Positions 52,346-60,894 of a DNA stretch of 64,000 nt are shown one piece after another (position 1 is the stretch's first letter; each line of letters begins with the position of its first letter). Under the pieces are notes generated by a model. That model was given only the letters and a program-made list of their open reading frames with translations. It made no database searches and was not told where the DNA came from. This DNA is from an uncultured Lysobacteraceae bacterium (GTDB lineage Bacteria > Pseudomonadota > Gammaproteobacteria > Xanthomonadales > Xanthomonadaceae). Where the stretch lies: positions 1 to 64,000 of the forward strand of contig CAKZGB010000003.1 in assembly GCA_936911875.1 (NCBI GenBank). Direction: 5' to 3'. The translations under genes were made by a program, and so were the position numbers.

Positions 52346-53622
52346 AAGTTTCCCTTTTAATCAGCGGCGCGTTGTCGATGGCCATGCTGTCCGCCTGCAC
52401 CACACCGCAGCAATGGATCGAGCGTCGCGTCGAAACCGCGGTAACGAACGCCATGGATGAGATTTCCAAAGACAGCGTCGATGTCCGTCGCAAACCGGGC
52501 ACCGAGCTGCGCATCGCCACGTTCAATACGTCAATGTACGACGACACCGATGGCGGCTTGCTCAAACGTCTGCACAATGACGACGCCAACATCCGTCGAA
52601 TTGCCACCGTGATCCGCACGGTGCGCCCCGATGTCGTGCTGCTCAACGAATTCGATTACGTTGCCGATGGCTCGGCAGTCGATCTGTTCCGCAGCCGCTA
52701 TCTGCAGGCCGCCGCGGACGGTATTGATCCCATCACCTATCCGTACCGCTACATTGCGCCGGTGAATACCGGTGTGCCCAGCGGACTGGATCTGGATAAC
52801 AACGGCCAAGTCGGCGGCACCGGCCGCAGTGCCGGCAATGATGCCTGGGGCTACGGCTTGCATCCGGGGCAATACGGCATGGTGGTGCTGTCGCGCTATC
52901 CGATTGATGCCGGCGCCGTGCGCACCTTTCAGAATCTGAAATGGTCAACAATGCCGCAGGCCATGAAGCCTGTCGATCCGAAGACCGGCAAGGACTGGTA
53001 TTCGGCCAAGGCCTGGAGTCAGATGCGTCTGTCGTCCAAATCGCATTGGGATGTGCCCGTGTTCGTCAACGGCAAGACCGTGCATGTGCTGGTTTCGCAT
53101 CCGACGCCGCCCGTGTTTGACGGTCCCGAACGTCGCAACCGCAACCGCAACCACGACGAGATCCGTTTGTGGCGTGAGTATCTCGACAATGCCGCGACCT
53201 CCAAGCGCTGGCTGTGCGATGACCGCGGTCGCTGCGGTGGCTTGGCGGCCGATCGCGCCTTCGTGATCATGGGCGATCAGAATGCAGACCCTGATGATGG
53301 CGATGGCGTCCCGGGCGCTGTTCGGCAGGTTCTGGATCATCCGCGTGCACAAACGGGCAATGCACCGCGTAGTGCGGGCGCCGCACTGCGTGCACTGGAT
53401 TACGGCAAAGAACGCAAGGGCGATGTGAGTACGCACACCGGTGACTTCGGTGCAGAAGCCGGTACTTTACGACTGGATTACGTTATTCCGTCGAAGCAGT
53501 TTGAAATTCTCGGACAGGGCGTGTTCTGGCCATTGCCGAAGGATCCGCAAGCCGATACGGCCTCGGCCAGCGACCATCACATGGTGTGGATGGATCTGCG
53601 CTTTGATGCGAGCTCGCGCTAA
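52342..53622 (+). CDS. Lipoprotein with endonuclease/exonuclease/phosphatase domain
   Basis: This 426-residue protein has a lipoprotein signal (MKVSLLISGALSMAMLSAC, C19 lipidated), then an EEP-fold domain. The motif residues are in order: LRIATFNTSMYDD, VVLLNEFDYVADG (metal-binding Glu), VHVLVSHPTPPVFDG, FVIMGDQNADPDDGDG (Asp/Asn) and ASDHHMVWMDL (Asp-His). The fold covers DNases, sphingomyelinases and phosphatases; the surface location suggests an extracellular nuclease or phosphodiesterase for nutrient scavenging. A short GC hairpin spans the stop codon (53612-53630) but lacks a T-run. Its ATG overlaps the bpt stop. Confidence 0.85.
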   Translation: MKVSLLISGALSMAMLSACTTPQQWIERRVETAVTNAMDEISKDSVDVRRKPGTELRIATFNTSMYDDTDGGLLKRLHNDDANIRRIATVIRTVRPDVVLLNEFDYVADGSAVDLFRSRYLQAAADGIDPITYPYRYIAPVNTGVPSGLDLDNNGQVGGTGRSAGNDAWGYGLHPGQYGMVVLSRYPIDAGAVRTFQNLKWSTMPQAMKPVDPKTGKDWYSAKAWSQMRLSSKSHWDVPVFVNGKTVHVLVSHPTPPVFDGPERRNRNRNHDEIRLWREYLDNAATSKRWLCDDRGRCGGLAADRAFVIMGDQNADPDDGDGVPGAVRQVLDHPRAQTGNAPRSAGAALRALDYGKERKGDVSTHTGDFGAEAGTLRLDYVIPSKQFEILGQGVFWPLPKDPQADTASASDHHMVWMDLRFDASSR

Positions 53623-53640
53623 GCGCGAGCCCATTACGCC

Positions 53641-53925
53641 TTAGTTGCGCGGCTGAAAGCCGATCGATTCCGGTGCGACGACGGTCAGGATCATCTTGAT
53701 CATGCCCATCGGAATCATCATTTCAACAGTCATGTCGACGCCCTTCGCATCCTTGCCGCGCAACGTGAGCTCGCACAAGGAGCCGCCGGTATCCACTTCG
53801 GCCGCAACGATGTGCGGGCCACTGGCATCCTTCTGAATAAAGGGCGCGGCAACCGGACCCAGAGCCTCGGCGGCGCTATCCAGCAGGTATACGGCGTAAC
53901 GGCCCAACACAGTTTCGGCGTTCAA
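53641..53925 (-). CDS. Small protein of unknown function, translationally coupled to purT
   Basis: This is a 94-residue protein when read from a TTG at 53925. That start is supported by GGAG 7 nt upstream, inside the last codons of purT, and lies 1 nt after the purT stop. No ATG is available in this gap; the only ATG in frame (54006) would overlap purT by 80 nt. The sequence (AETVLGRYAVYLLDSAAEAL, then GGSLCELTLRGKDAKGVDM and MIPMGMIKMILTVVAPES) looks like a compact alpha-beta protein with a hydrophobic C-terminal strand. I recognise no family. The TTG would keep its level well below that of PurT. Confidence 0.6.
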   Translation of the reverse strand: MNAETVLGRYAVYLLDSAAEALGPVAAPFIQKDASGPHIVAAEVDTGGSLCELTLRGKDAKGVDMTVEMMIPMGMIKMILTVVAPESIGFQPRN

Positions 53926-53926
53926 A

Positions 53927-55132
53927 TCAGTTCTCCGGATCCAGGGTAATTTGCAGTGCGGCAGCCGCATCGCGGGCTTTGCTGCGCGCCTCTTCGACGG
54001 TGGCACCTAATGCCAGCGTAACAGCGACGCGGCGCTGACCTTGCACAATCGGCTTGCCGAACAGTCGCAACGCGGTCCCCGGCATGGACAGTGCGCGGTC
54101 AACGCCATCAAATTTCGGCACGCCGTGGCCTTGCGCCAGCACTGCGCAGGACGCCGAAGGACCGTAATCCACCAGCTGCGGAATCGGCAAGCCCAGGATG
54201 GCACGCGCATGCAGCGCGAACTCACTCAACTCCTGACCGATCAGCGTCACCAGACCCGTATCATGCGGACGCGGGGAGACTTCGCTAAACCAGACTTGGT
54301 CGCCCTTCACAAACAGCTCGACACCGAACACACCCCAGCCGCCTAATTCCGCGGTGACGGCATCGGCAATGCGTTGTGCCTCCTGCAATGCGGCGGGCGA
54401 CATGGGCTGCGGCTGCCAGCTCTCGCGGTAATCGCCATCACGCTGCAGATGCCCGATCGGCGCACAGAAACTCACACCGCCGGCATGACGCACGGTCAGC
54501 AGCGTGATCTCGTAATCGAAGTCGATAAAGCCTTCGACAATGATGCGACCGGCACCGGTGCGACCGCCGGTTTGCGAGTAATCCCATGCAGGCTGCACAT
54601 CGTCAGCGCTGCGCACGGTGCTCTGGCCTTTTCCGGACGAAGACATGACGGGCTTGACCACGCACGGCATGCCGATCTGTTCGACGGCATCGCGATACGC
54701 TTCGAGCGTGTCGACAAACGCATACGGCGAAGTCGGCAGACCCAAGGTCTCTGCGGCCAGGCGTCGAATGCCCTCGCGATCCATGGTCAGCTGCGCCGCA
54801 CGCGCGGTCGGAATCACACGACGTCCGGCATCCGCGCCCCACTCGTTCTCTAACTCCACCAGCGTTTGCGTATGGATGGCTTCGATCTCGGGCACGATCA
54901 GGTGCGGCTGTTCACGGTCGATGAGCTCGCGGACCGCCCGCGGATCCAGCATGTCCAGTACTACCGAACGGTGGGCGACGTGCATGGCGGGCGCGTTGGC
55001 GTAACGGTCGGCGGCAATCACTTCGACACCAAAACGCTGCAGTTCAATGGCGACTTCTTTGCCGAGTTCGCCGGATCCCAGCAGTAAGGCGCGCGTTGCG
55101 GAAGGCGCCAATGGGGTGCCGATGCTAATCAT
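53927..55132 (-). CDS. purT: Formate-dependent phosphoribosylglycinamide formyltransferase
   Basis: This 401-residue ATP-grasp enzyme makes formyl-GAR from GAR, formate and ATP in purine synthesis, without folate. Features: N-terminal preATP-grasp domain ([20 protein letters not shown]), [20 protein letters not shown], the ATP-binding [40 protein letters not shown] with metal-binding Glu, and [20 protein letters not shown]. Length matches PurT (about 392-400). A small TTG-started gene follows after 1 nt. It is divergent from a lipoprotein gene, with 58 nt between starts. Confidence 0.95.
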   Translation of the reverse strand: MISIGTPLAPSATRALLLGSGELGKEVAIELQRFGVEVIAADRYANAPAMHVAHRSVVLDMLDPRAVRELIDREQPHLIVPEIEAIHTQTLVELENEWGADAGRRVIPTARAAQLTMDREGIRRLAAETLGLPTSPYAFVDTLEAYRDAVEQIGMPCVVKPVMSSSGKGQSTVRSADDVQPAWDYSQTGGRTGAGRIIVEGFIDFDYEITLLTVRHAGGVSFCAPIGHLQRDGDYRESWQPQPMSPAALQEAQRIADAVTAELGGWGVFGVELFVKGDQVWFSEVSPRPHDTGLVTLIGQELSEFALHARAILGLPIPQLVDYGPSASCAVLAQGHGVPKFDGVDRALSMPGTALRLFGKPIVQGQRRVAVTLALGATVEEARSKARDAAAALQITLDPEN

Positions 55133-55190
55133 GTGAACTCAGTCTCCGGATGTAGTTTTCGTGGCGGCCGGTCCATGCCATCCTATACAG

Positions 55191-56162
55191 ATGCGATCCG
55201 CCCCGGCCTTGGGCCCTTCCATTATAAATCGCCCCGCCAAACGGCCGCGGCTAGCTGCGTTGCTGCGTTCTGCAGCGGCGCTGGCGCTGTGCGCGCTGGT
55301 GAGTGCCTGCGGCGTTCCGTTAGGCGGCAAGACGGCCTCGCGTCTCCAAGGCGTGATTGTGGATCAGCAGCTCAATGAAATCAGCGGCCTGACGGCGTCG
55401 GGTCGTCACGACAACGTGTTCTGGGTCATTGACGATGGCGGCAACGCGGCACAACTCTACGCCATCAACCGTTACGGCACACGTCTTGCGACTTACACCA
55501 TCGATGGCGTCAACAAGACCGACTGGGAAGACATCGAGCACTACTCAGTCAATGGCCGTCATTATCTGGTGATTGCGGATACGGGCGACAACGGCGCCTT
55601 GCGCAAGACACTGCAGTTGCATGTGCTCGAAGAGCCCGCCACACTCTCCAACAGTCGTCTGCAACCGGCGCGTTCGATTGCCTTCCGTTTTCCTGATGGC
55701 CCGCACGACACCGAGGCCATGACGGTCGACATCGCCAGTCGCCGAGTGCTGCTGATTACCAAGAAACGCAAGCCACCGATTCTGTTTAGCGTGAGTCTCG
55801 ATCCGGATGCGCCGAAAGTTCAAACGGCCAAACGCTTAGGCGATGTGATTGGTATTCCTGCGGCCGGCAAGGCCGATCTGAAAGCGCGTCCGCGTCTGGC
55901 TCCGTATGACCATCAGGTCACAGCGGCCAGCATCTCGCCGAACGGCAAAACCATGGCCGTGATGACTTACCGTTACGTGCTGCTCTACACGCGTAAAGGC
56001 AAGGAGTCGTGGGCTAAAGCCCTATCACGCGATCCGTTGGTTCGCGTCTTGCCGATCATTCCGCAAGCCGAAGCGATGGGCTACACAACCGATGGCAAAT
56101 CCGTCTTCGCCACCGGCGAATTCAGCGTTGCACCGTTGTACAGGATTCCGGTGCCGCAATGA
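55191..56162 (+). CDS. Beta-propeller-like lipoprotein of unknown function
   Basis: This 323-residue protein has a long basic n-region, hydrophobic core and lipobox LVSAC (C40), indicating a lipoprotein. The mature part is rich in short beta strands with recurrent aspartates (FWVIDDGGNAAQLYAINRYG, WEDIEHYSVNGRHYLVIADT, TAASISPNGKTMAVMTYRYV), the pattern of a six-bladed propeller. ADTGDN with DTEAMTVD suggests calcium binding. The start is uncertain, since the ribosome site is weak. The next gene, a VanY-type peptidase, overlaps its stop by 4 nt. No enzymatic function can be read. Confidence 0.7.
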   Translation: MRSAPALGPSIINRPAKRPRLAALLRSAAALALCALVSACGVPLGGKTASRLQGVIVDQQLNEISGLTASGRHDNVFWVIDDGGNAAQLYAINRYGTRLATYTIDGVNKTDWEDIEHYSVNGRHYLVIADTGDNGALRKTLQLHVLEEPATLSNSRLQPARSIAFRFPDGPHDTEAMTVDIASRRVLLITKKRKPPILFSVSLDPDAPKVQTAKRLGDVIGIPAAGKADLKARPRLAPYDHQVTAASISPNGKTMAVMTYRYVLLYTRKGKESWAKALSRDPLVRVLPIIPQAEAMGYTTDGKSVFATGEFSVAPLYRIPVPQ

Positions 56163-56974
56163 GCGATGCGCCGCTGCAGATGCTCAATGCCGCCACCGTC
56201 GAGCTTTGGCCTGAGCGCGTAATGGATGCCAACGGTCTGCTGCCACCGGCTTGCGACGACAATGCGGGCTGGCGTGTGCGTGACAAGATCGGCGGCCTGT
56301 TTCCCGCACGCATCACGCTCGAAGGCCAATTCGCCTGGTGCCCGGAAGTCGCGCCGCCAACCGATCCCGACGCGTTCCGCAATGCCGCCATGCAACGCCT
56401 GAGCGCCGAGGCAAGCGAGATCACCACAGTCCCCCTCGACGACCTGCTGGCTTGTCTGGACGCGTTACAAGTCGATCCGGCGCCCTACGCTGCACGCACC
56501 GGGCTCAGCCTTCTGTCGGAACCTGCGCACCTGAGTTTTGCGGGCTTCGATCGTTACGGTCGCAGTCTCTGGCTTGAGCAGGAAACGGCACTCGCCTGGA
56601 CGCGCATGCTCGCCGCCGCAGCCAATGACGGCATCACGCTCGAAGCGATCTCCGGCTTTCGCAGTCATCGCTATCAGCTCGGCATTTTCCGACGCAAACT
56701 CGAGCGCGGCCAGACGGTCGATGAGATTCTGCAGGTCAACGCCGCGCCGGGCTTCAGCGAGCACCACACCGGTCTCGCCTTGGACATCTCAACTCCGGGT
56801 GAACCCGCCGCCGAGGAGTCCTTCGAAGCGACTCCCGCCTTTGACTGGCTCACCGCGAACGGCGCTACCTACGGCTTTACGATGAGTTATCCGCGCGACA
56901 ACCCGCACGGCATCGTCTATGAGCCCTGGCATTGGGCGCAGGGCCACGCCATTCGCGCTGTAGAGTCGTTCTAA
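56159..56974 (+). CDS. M15/VanY-family carboxypeptidase without signal peptide
   Basis: This 271-residue protein has the zinc peptidase motifs of the D-alanyl-D-alanine carboxypeptidase VanY family: ISGFRSHRYQLGIFRRKL, FSEHHTGLALDIS (SxHxxGxAxD, ligands H202 and D209) and YEPWHWAQGH (H258 and catalytic Glu). An N-terminal region of about 115 residues is unfamiliar. There is no signal peptide or membrane helix, unlike most VanY enzymes, so either it acts in the cytoplasm on recycled muropeptides (as LD-carboxypeptidases do) or it is exported otherwise. It is coupled to the upstream lipoprotein gene; its stop directly abuts the stop of the convergent glycosylase gene. Confidence 0.82.
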   Translation: MSDAPLQMLNAATVELWPERVMDANGLLPPACDDNAGWRVRDKIGGLFPARITLEGQFAWCPEVAPPTDPDAFRNAAMQRLSAEASEITTVPLDDLLACLDALQVDPAPYAARTGLSLLSEPAHLSFAGFDRYGRSLWLEQETALAWTRMLAAAANDGITLEAISGFRSHRYQLGIFRRKLERGQTVDEILQVNAAPGFSEHHTGLALDISTPGEPAAEESFEATPAFDWLTANGATYGFTMSYPRDNPHGIVYEPWHWAQGHAIRAVESF

Positions 56975-57616
56975 CTACAGTTTCAGATCGGCGATGCGCC
57001 AGAGGAGCATGGCCGCGTAGGTGCGATACGGACCCCACACCTCGCCACGCGCGATCAGTTGCTTGGGTGTCAGCATGACCTCGGCCTCGTCGATGCGTTG
57101 CGCGCCCTTGCGCACACCCAGATCGTCGGCCGGCAGCACATCGGAGCGGCCCAGACGGAACATCAGCAGCATCTCAACTGTCCAGCGGCCGATGCCGCGT
57201 ACGGCCGTCAGCCGATCGATGATCGCGTCGTCGGACAAATGCACCAGTTGCCGGTACGAAGGGATCTCGCCCGCCGCCTGCCGCTGGGCCAGATCCCGCA
57301 ACGCGCGCGTCTTGGCGCCGGAGACACCGCAGGCGCGCAGCACCTCGTCGCTGACGGAATCGATTGCCGCGCCGCTCAAACGGGAACCGCCTACCGCCGT
57401 CTCGACGCGCCCCACGATGGTGGCCGCGGCCTTGCCGGACAACTGCTGATAGAGGATGGACCGCGCCAGTGCATCGGCGGTGTCAAAAGACTGCTTCCAC
57501 GAAATTGGGGCCTCTAGAGGCCCCAATTTGCGGATCCACGGTTTGAGCGCAGGGTCCTTGCGGACCAAGTGCTTGGCAGCGGCCACGGTGTCAAAGCCGC
57601 GGGGGATCGCTGCCAT
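56975..57616 (-). CDS. DNA-3-methyladenine glycosylase II, AlkA-like
   Basis: This 213-residue HhH-GPD glycosylase excises alkylated purines. Diagnostic segments are ARSILYQQLSGKAAATIVGR, the helix-hairpin-helix LTAVRGIGRWTVEMLLMF and the catalytic Asp D165 in VLPADDLGVRKG, followed by EVWGPYRTYAAMLLWR. The E. coli AlkA N-terminal domain is absent, as in the short yeast Mag1-like type. The coding sequence contains a perfect 28-bp palindrome at 57502-57529, encoding KLGPLEAPI. It follows the SRPBCC gene by 9 nt on the same strand. Confidence 0.88.
   Translation of the reverse strand: MAAIPRGFDTVAAAKHLVRKDPALKPWIRKLGPLEAPISWKQSFDTADALARSILYQQLSGKAAATIVGRVETAVGGSRLSGAAIDSVSDEVLRACGVSGAKTRALRDLAQRQAAGEIPSYRQLVHLSDDAIIDRLTAVRGIGRWTVEMLLMFRLGRSDVLPADDLGVRKGAQRIDEAEVMLTPKQLIARGEVWGPYRTYAAMLLWRIADLKL
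57502..57529. repeat. Perfect 28-bp palindrome within the alkA-like gene
   Basis: The arms AAATTGGGGCCTCT and AGAGGCCCCAATTT meet with no spacer, giving a perfect inverted repeat centred on TCTAGA. No T-run follows on either strand, so it is not a standard terminator. It lies about 100 nt inside the coding region. Confidence 0.9.
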
Positions 57617-57625
57617 GGGGAGAAC

Positions 57626-58798
57626 TTACGGCGTGGTGGCCGGTTCTGCAGCCGGTTCAGCGGCAGCATCAGCGGCCGGAGCCGCGGCGTCGGTCTTGGC
57701 AGCGCCATCGAGCGAGACACCCGCCGGCAGTGCTTTAACGCGCTGGTAAACCGTGTAGTTACCGGTCGGCAGGAAGCTGCCTTCGACACCCGAGAACCAC
57801 GATTCAAATGCGCGACCGACCGGGGTAGCACCCTTGGCGGTGGCCCACTGAGTCAGTGCATTGCGGTACTTAGGCAGATCGTTATAGGTACCGACAGCAG
57901 CCACTTGCACGGCCGGACCGGCCGGGATGTACTCGGACTTGACGCGGTTATCGGTGCGGATATCGATCTTGCCGGTGGTGCCGGCCTTTTTGACCGGTTG
58001 AGCCACGTCAAATGCGTAAGTCGCCTGACCGAAGTTGGTGGTCACGATTTGCAGCGGACCGTCAGCAACCAGGCCGTTCGCATTCATGGTGGCGACCAGC
58101 GTCGATTGCGCATCCTTCATGGCATTCTTGAGCGGCTCTTCGGCGCGGGCAACTTCGACCGAGACCGAGATGATGTTCTTTTCACCCAGTTGCGAGAACT
58201 TAGGTGCGGTGGCCGGATCGCCGGTTTCCAGATCGGTGTAATCGAAGTTCGGGATCAGGGCCAGCATGTCGTTGAACTTGCGCATACCCGACTTGAGGTC
58301 TTCACCCACCGTAGCCGACACGTACAGACCGGCGTAACGGCCGATCAGGTTGAAACCGTAATCGACGTCATACGACTGGACGACCTTGGTGTTGCGCTTC
58401 ATGCGGCCGGCCGAGCTCAGCGTGAACTTCATGCGCTTGTTGTAGCCCTTGTCGCTGTTGTCGACATCGACCGAGACCGACTTGAGCGGAACGCTGTCGG
58501 TGATGGTCCAGGAGCCGACGCCGTCGCGGCCGTTCAGCGACATGTAGTCGAGCTTGGCGCCCTTGCCCGTAGACGGACCCGAGAGCTTGGTTTGGACGGA
58601 GGGGCTACGTTGTGCAATAGGGTTCCAGTCCTTCCAGCGCGCAAAGCCGTTCAGTGCGTCAAAAACGATAGTGCGTTTGCGGTTGGTTTCCATTTCAGCC
58701 GACATGTGACGGCTCGAGGGCAGAATCAGGCCGACCACCAGGAACATGGTGAAGACGATACCCAGGGAAATGAGGACTTCTTTGATACGGTTAGACAT
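57626..58798 (-). CDS. SRPBCC-family membrane-anchored protein
   Basis: This 390-residue protein has one N-terminal helix (about 7-27, VLISLGIVFTMFLVVGLIL) followed by a polyketide-cyclase/SRPBCC-like domain (FDALNGFARWKDWNPIAQRS; LDYMSLNGRDGVGSWTITDS; SYDVDYGFNLIGRYAGLYVS) and a second alpha-beta domain of GyrI-like outline (about 210-360). It ends in a low-complexity Ala/Pro tail (DAAAPAADAAAEPAAEP). Such proteins may bind hydrophobic ligands. Function is unknown. The alkA-like gene follows 9 nt after its stop. Confidence 0.72.
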   Translation of the reverse strand: MSNRIKEVLISLGIVFTMFLVVGLILPSSRHMSAEMETNRKRTIVFDALNGFARWKDWNPIAQRSPSVQTKLSGPSTGKGAKLDYMSLNGRDGVGSWTITDSVPLKSVSVDVDNSDKGYNKRMKFTLSSAGRMKRNTKVVQSYDVDYGFNLIGRYAGLYVSATVGEDLKSGMRKFNDMLALIPNFDYTDLETGDPATAPKFSQLGEKNIISVSVEVARAEEPLKNAMKDAQSTLVATMNANGLVADGPLQIVTTNFGQATYAFDVAQPVKKAGTTGKIDIRTDNRVKSEYIPAGPAVQVAAVGTYNDLPKYRNALTQWATAKGATPVGRAFESWFSGVEGSFLPTGNYTVYQRVKALPAGVSLDGAAKTDAAAPAADAAAEPAAEPATTP

Positions 58799-58890
58799 TC
58801 AGGTTCTCCGGAGCCGGTCCCGGGACGGGAGGGGCACATTTTCTAATCGTATCAAGCCAATCGGCCGGATGCGAGATGTCAGACCGGAAT

Positions 58891-58910
58891 TTTTTACACT
58901 TTTTTACACT
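58891..58910. repeat. Tandem 10-bp duplication at the 3' end of the response-regulator gene
   Basis: TTTTTACACT occurs twice in direct succession and covers the stop codon of the response regulator. The unit is AT-rich in a GC-rich setting. No hairpin is present. Confidence 0.85.
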
Positions 58911-59554
58911 AACTGCAGCTCGAGAGCCTTCAAAACGGCCCGAGTCCGGTCCCTCACCCCCAGTTTGGACAGGATATTGGAGACGTGATTCTTGATGGTT
59001 CCCTCGGCCACGCCCAGCGAATTGGCAATTTCCTTATTGGAAAAACCGCCCGCCATCAGTCGCAGGATTTCCGTCTCCCGCTCGGTCAGCGGATCGGGTT
59101 GCTCCAGTGACACGAAGTTGTTGTTGAGCTGCTCCAATCCCGACATCAGCCGCTGAGTCAGCGCCGGCTGCATCAGCGAACCGCCTGCATTGACGGTTTC
59201 AATGGCCTCGACCAGCTGCTCCAGCGACACATCCTTCAGCAGATAGCCTTTGGCACCTGCGCGGATGCCGGCGAGCACCAACTGATCGTCGTCAAAGGTG
59301 GTCAGGATGATGGTCGGTGGCAAGGTACCCGCAGCGGCCATCGACTGCACGGCTTCAAGACCGGACATGACGGGCATGCGCATGTCCATCAGCACTACAT
59401 CCGGTTGCGCAACGGGAATGGTTTCGATTGCTTGTTTGCCATCGGTGGCCTCGCCCACGACCTCGATGCGGTCACTCAGGCCCAGCAGTGAGCGCACACC
59501 CTGCCGCACCAGAGTTTGGTCATCGACCAGGAATACGCGAATACGGTTTGTCAT
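58904..59554 (-). CDS. LuxR/NarL-type response regulator
   Basis: This 216-residue regulator has a receiver domain with D57 (PDVVLMDMRMPVMSGLEAVQ) and lysine in GAKGYLLKDVSLEQL, and a C-terminal LuxR helix-turn-helix (LTERETEILRLMAGGFSNKE; EGTIKNHVSNILSKLGVRDR). The start at 59554 has AGGTGG 7 nt upstream; an ATG at 59578 would overlap the kinase gene. It lies 13 nt after the histidine kinase and forms a two-component pair of the DesK/DesR or LiaS/LiaR type, which often respond to membrane state. The target genes are unknown. Confidence 0.9.
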   Translation of the reverse strand: MTNRIRVFLVDDQTLVRQGVRSLLGLSDRIEVVGEATDGKQAIETIPVAQPDVVLMDMRMPVMSGLEAVQSMAAAGTLPPTIILTTFDDDQLVLAGIRAGAKGYLLKDVSLEQLVEAIETVNAGGSLMQPALTQRLMSGLEQLNNNFVSLEQPDPLTERETEILRLMAGGFSNKEIANSLGVAEGTIKNHVSNILSKLGVRDRTRAVLKALELQLV

Positions 59555-59567
59555 GGAGCCACCTCGG

Positions 59568-60746
59568 TCAGGGGTCAATCAGATTAGCAGTTTGGGCCAG
59601 AGCGACCCGTCTGTCATCGTGCAAAGGAACATGGAGCAGAACGCGAAAACCGCGCCCGGGTTCGGTTTGGATGCGCACGTCGCCGCCGATCTGATGCAGC
59701 CGTTCCTGCATCCCCGAGAGTCCGTTACCCGCGATCCAGCGATCGGCACCGCGTCCGTCATCGTGAGCATCCAGTTCGACCTTGCCGTCGATGGCGCGGA
59801 CTTGAATGTGCAGATGGCGCGCCTGCGAGTGGCGCACGGCATTGGTAATGATTTCCTGCGTGCAGCGCAGCAGAACATGCGCGCGTGCCGGATCGTCCAT
59901 CACCAGCGGCTCGCGAATCTCCCAGTGAATCTGGATGCCGGGCACGTTATCACCCAGCGGGCGCAGCGACTGACCCACATTCATCGCGCCTGTTTCGCGC
60001 AGCTGTGAAACCACTTCGCGCACATCCGTCAGCAATAGCTTGGCGAGTGTATGAGCTTGGGTTATGTGGTGTTTGGAAGCGCCTTCGGACAGATGACCTG
60101 CCACCTCTAAATTGAGACTCAGCGCAGTCAGGTGGTGGCCGAGCAGATCGTGCAGTTCGCGGCTGATGCGTGTGCGCTCGGTCATGCGCGTGGATTCGGC
60201 CAGCAGCAAGCGGGTGCCACGCAGTTCGGCATTCAATCGACGTTGTTCGTCACGGGCCTGCGCCTGCTGTCGCGCCACAAACCCGGTCGCAAACACAAAC
60301 AGGCAGAAGCCACCGTACAGGCTCGACTGCATGAGTGCATCGGACCACGAGTAATTCATCGAGCGGAACACCGGGATGAAGGCCAGATTGCTGCAGATGA
60401 CCCACACAATGCCCAGCGTTGGCGTGAGCAGCCACGCAAACACCGAAGCGGCCACCATCAGCAGAATCGAGCCCAAACCGCTGCCCGAGAAAAAGCCGAA
60501 ACCGAGCGCACTGGATGTCATGACGACCATCAGAATGTAATCGGCGACGCGCGCCTGTTTACGCCCCAGATTGCGCGTGCTGAGAAAATAACTCAGCCCG
60601 AAGCTTAAATAGCAGATCCAGATCCACTGCACATCGCGTTCACCGAACTCCTCGCGGCGCAGCAGGTCAAAGATCGGAAACCCCATCAGCGCCCAGGTAA
60701 ACAGGCCGGAATAGCGCAGCAGGCGAATGTGGTTGAAGCGGGTCAT
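59568..60746 (-). CDS. Sensor histidine kinase, HisKA_3 type (DesK-like)
   Basis: This 392-residue kinase has about five membrane helices in residues 10-165 with no clear periplasmic domain, a short coiled-coil, then HisKA_3 with H199 (TRISRELHDLLGHHLTALSL) and a HATPase domain (CTQEIITNAVRHSQARHLHI; HDDGRGADRWIAGNGLSGMQ). Kinases with only embedded helices commonly sense membrane fluidity or envelope stress, as DesK does; that role is inferred. It precedes its regulator by 13 nt and is divergent from the acetyltransferase gene. The ribosome site is weak. Confidence 0.88.
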   Translation of the reverse strand: MTRFNHIRLLRYSGLFTWALMGFPIFDLLRREEFGERDVQWIWICYLSFGLSYFLSTRNLGRKQARVADYILMVVMTSSALGFGFFSGSGLGSILLMVAASVFAWLLTPTLGIVWVICSNLAFIPVFRSMNYSWSDALMQSSLYGGFCLFVFATGFVARQQAQARDEQRRLNAELRGTRLLLAESTRMTERTRISRELHDLLGHHLTALSLNLEVAGHLSEGASKHHITQAHTLAKLLLTDVREVVSQLRETGAMNVGQSLRPLGDNVPGIQIHWEIREPLVMDDPARAHVLLRCTQEIITNAVRHSQARHLHIQVRAIDGKVELDAHDDGRGADRWIAGNGLSGMQERLHQIGGDVRIQTEPGRGFRVLLHVPLHDDRRVALAQTANLIDP

Positions 60747-60894
60747 GGTGAGTCCATCGTACGGCATCGCACAGTTCGTGCCATGCCCCAGTGGTCATGG
60801 GTACGGCCGCTTGTCAGGCGGACCCCCTCACGGTCCTTGTGGCATAATTTCTGACGGTGGCACCACCACCGGCGACAGGCTTTTGGAGCACTAC

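Noticed and set aside
53612..53630. GCTCGCG/CGCGAGC hairpin over the stop codon of the EEP lipoprotein gene, considered as a terminator
   Set aside because: No T-run on either strand; left as a structural remark only.
57569..58846. A 425-codon plus-strand open frame antisense to the SRPBCC gene
   Set aside because: Low-complexity translation, no ribosome site; the minus-strand protein has a membrane helix and recognisable domain.
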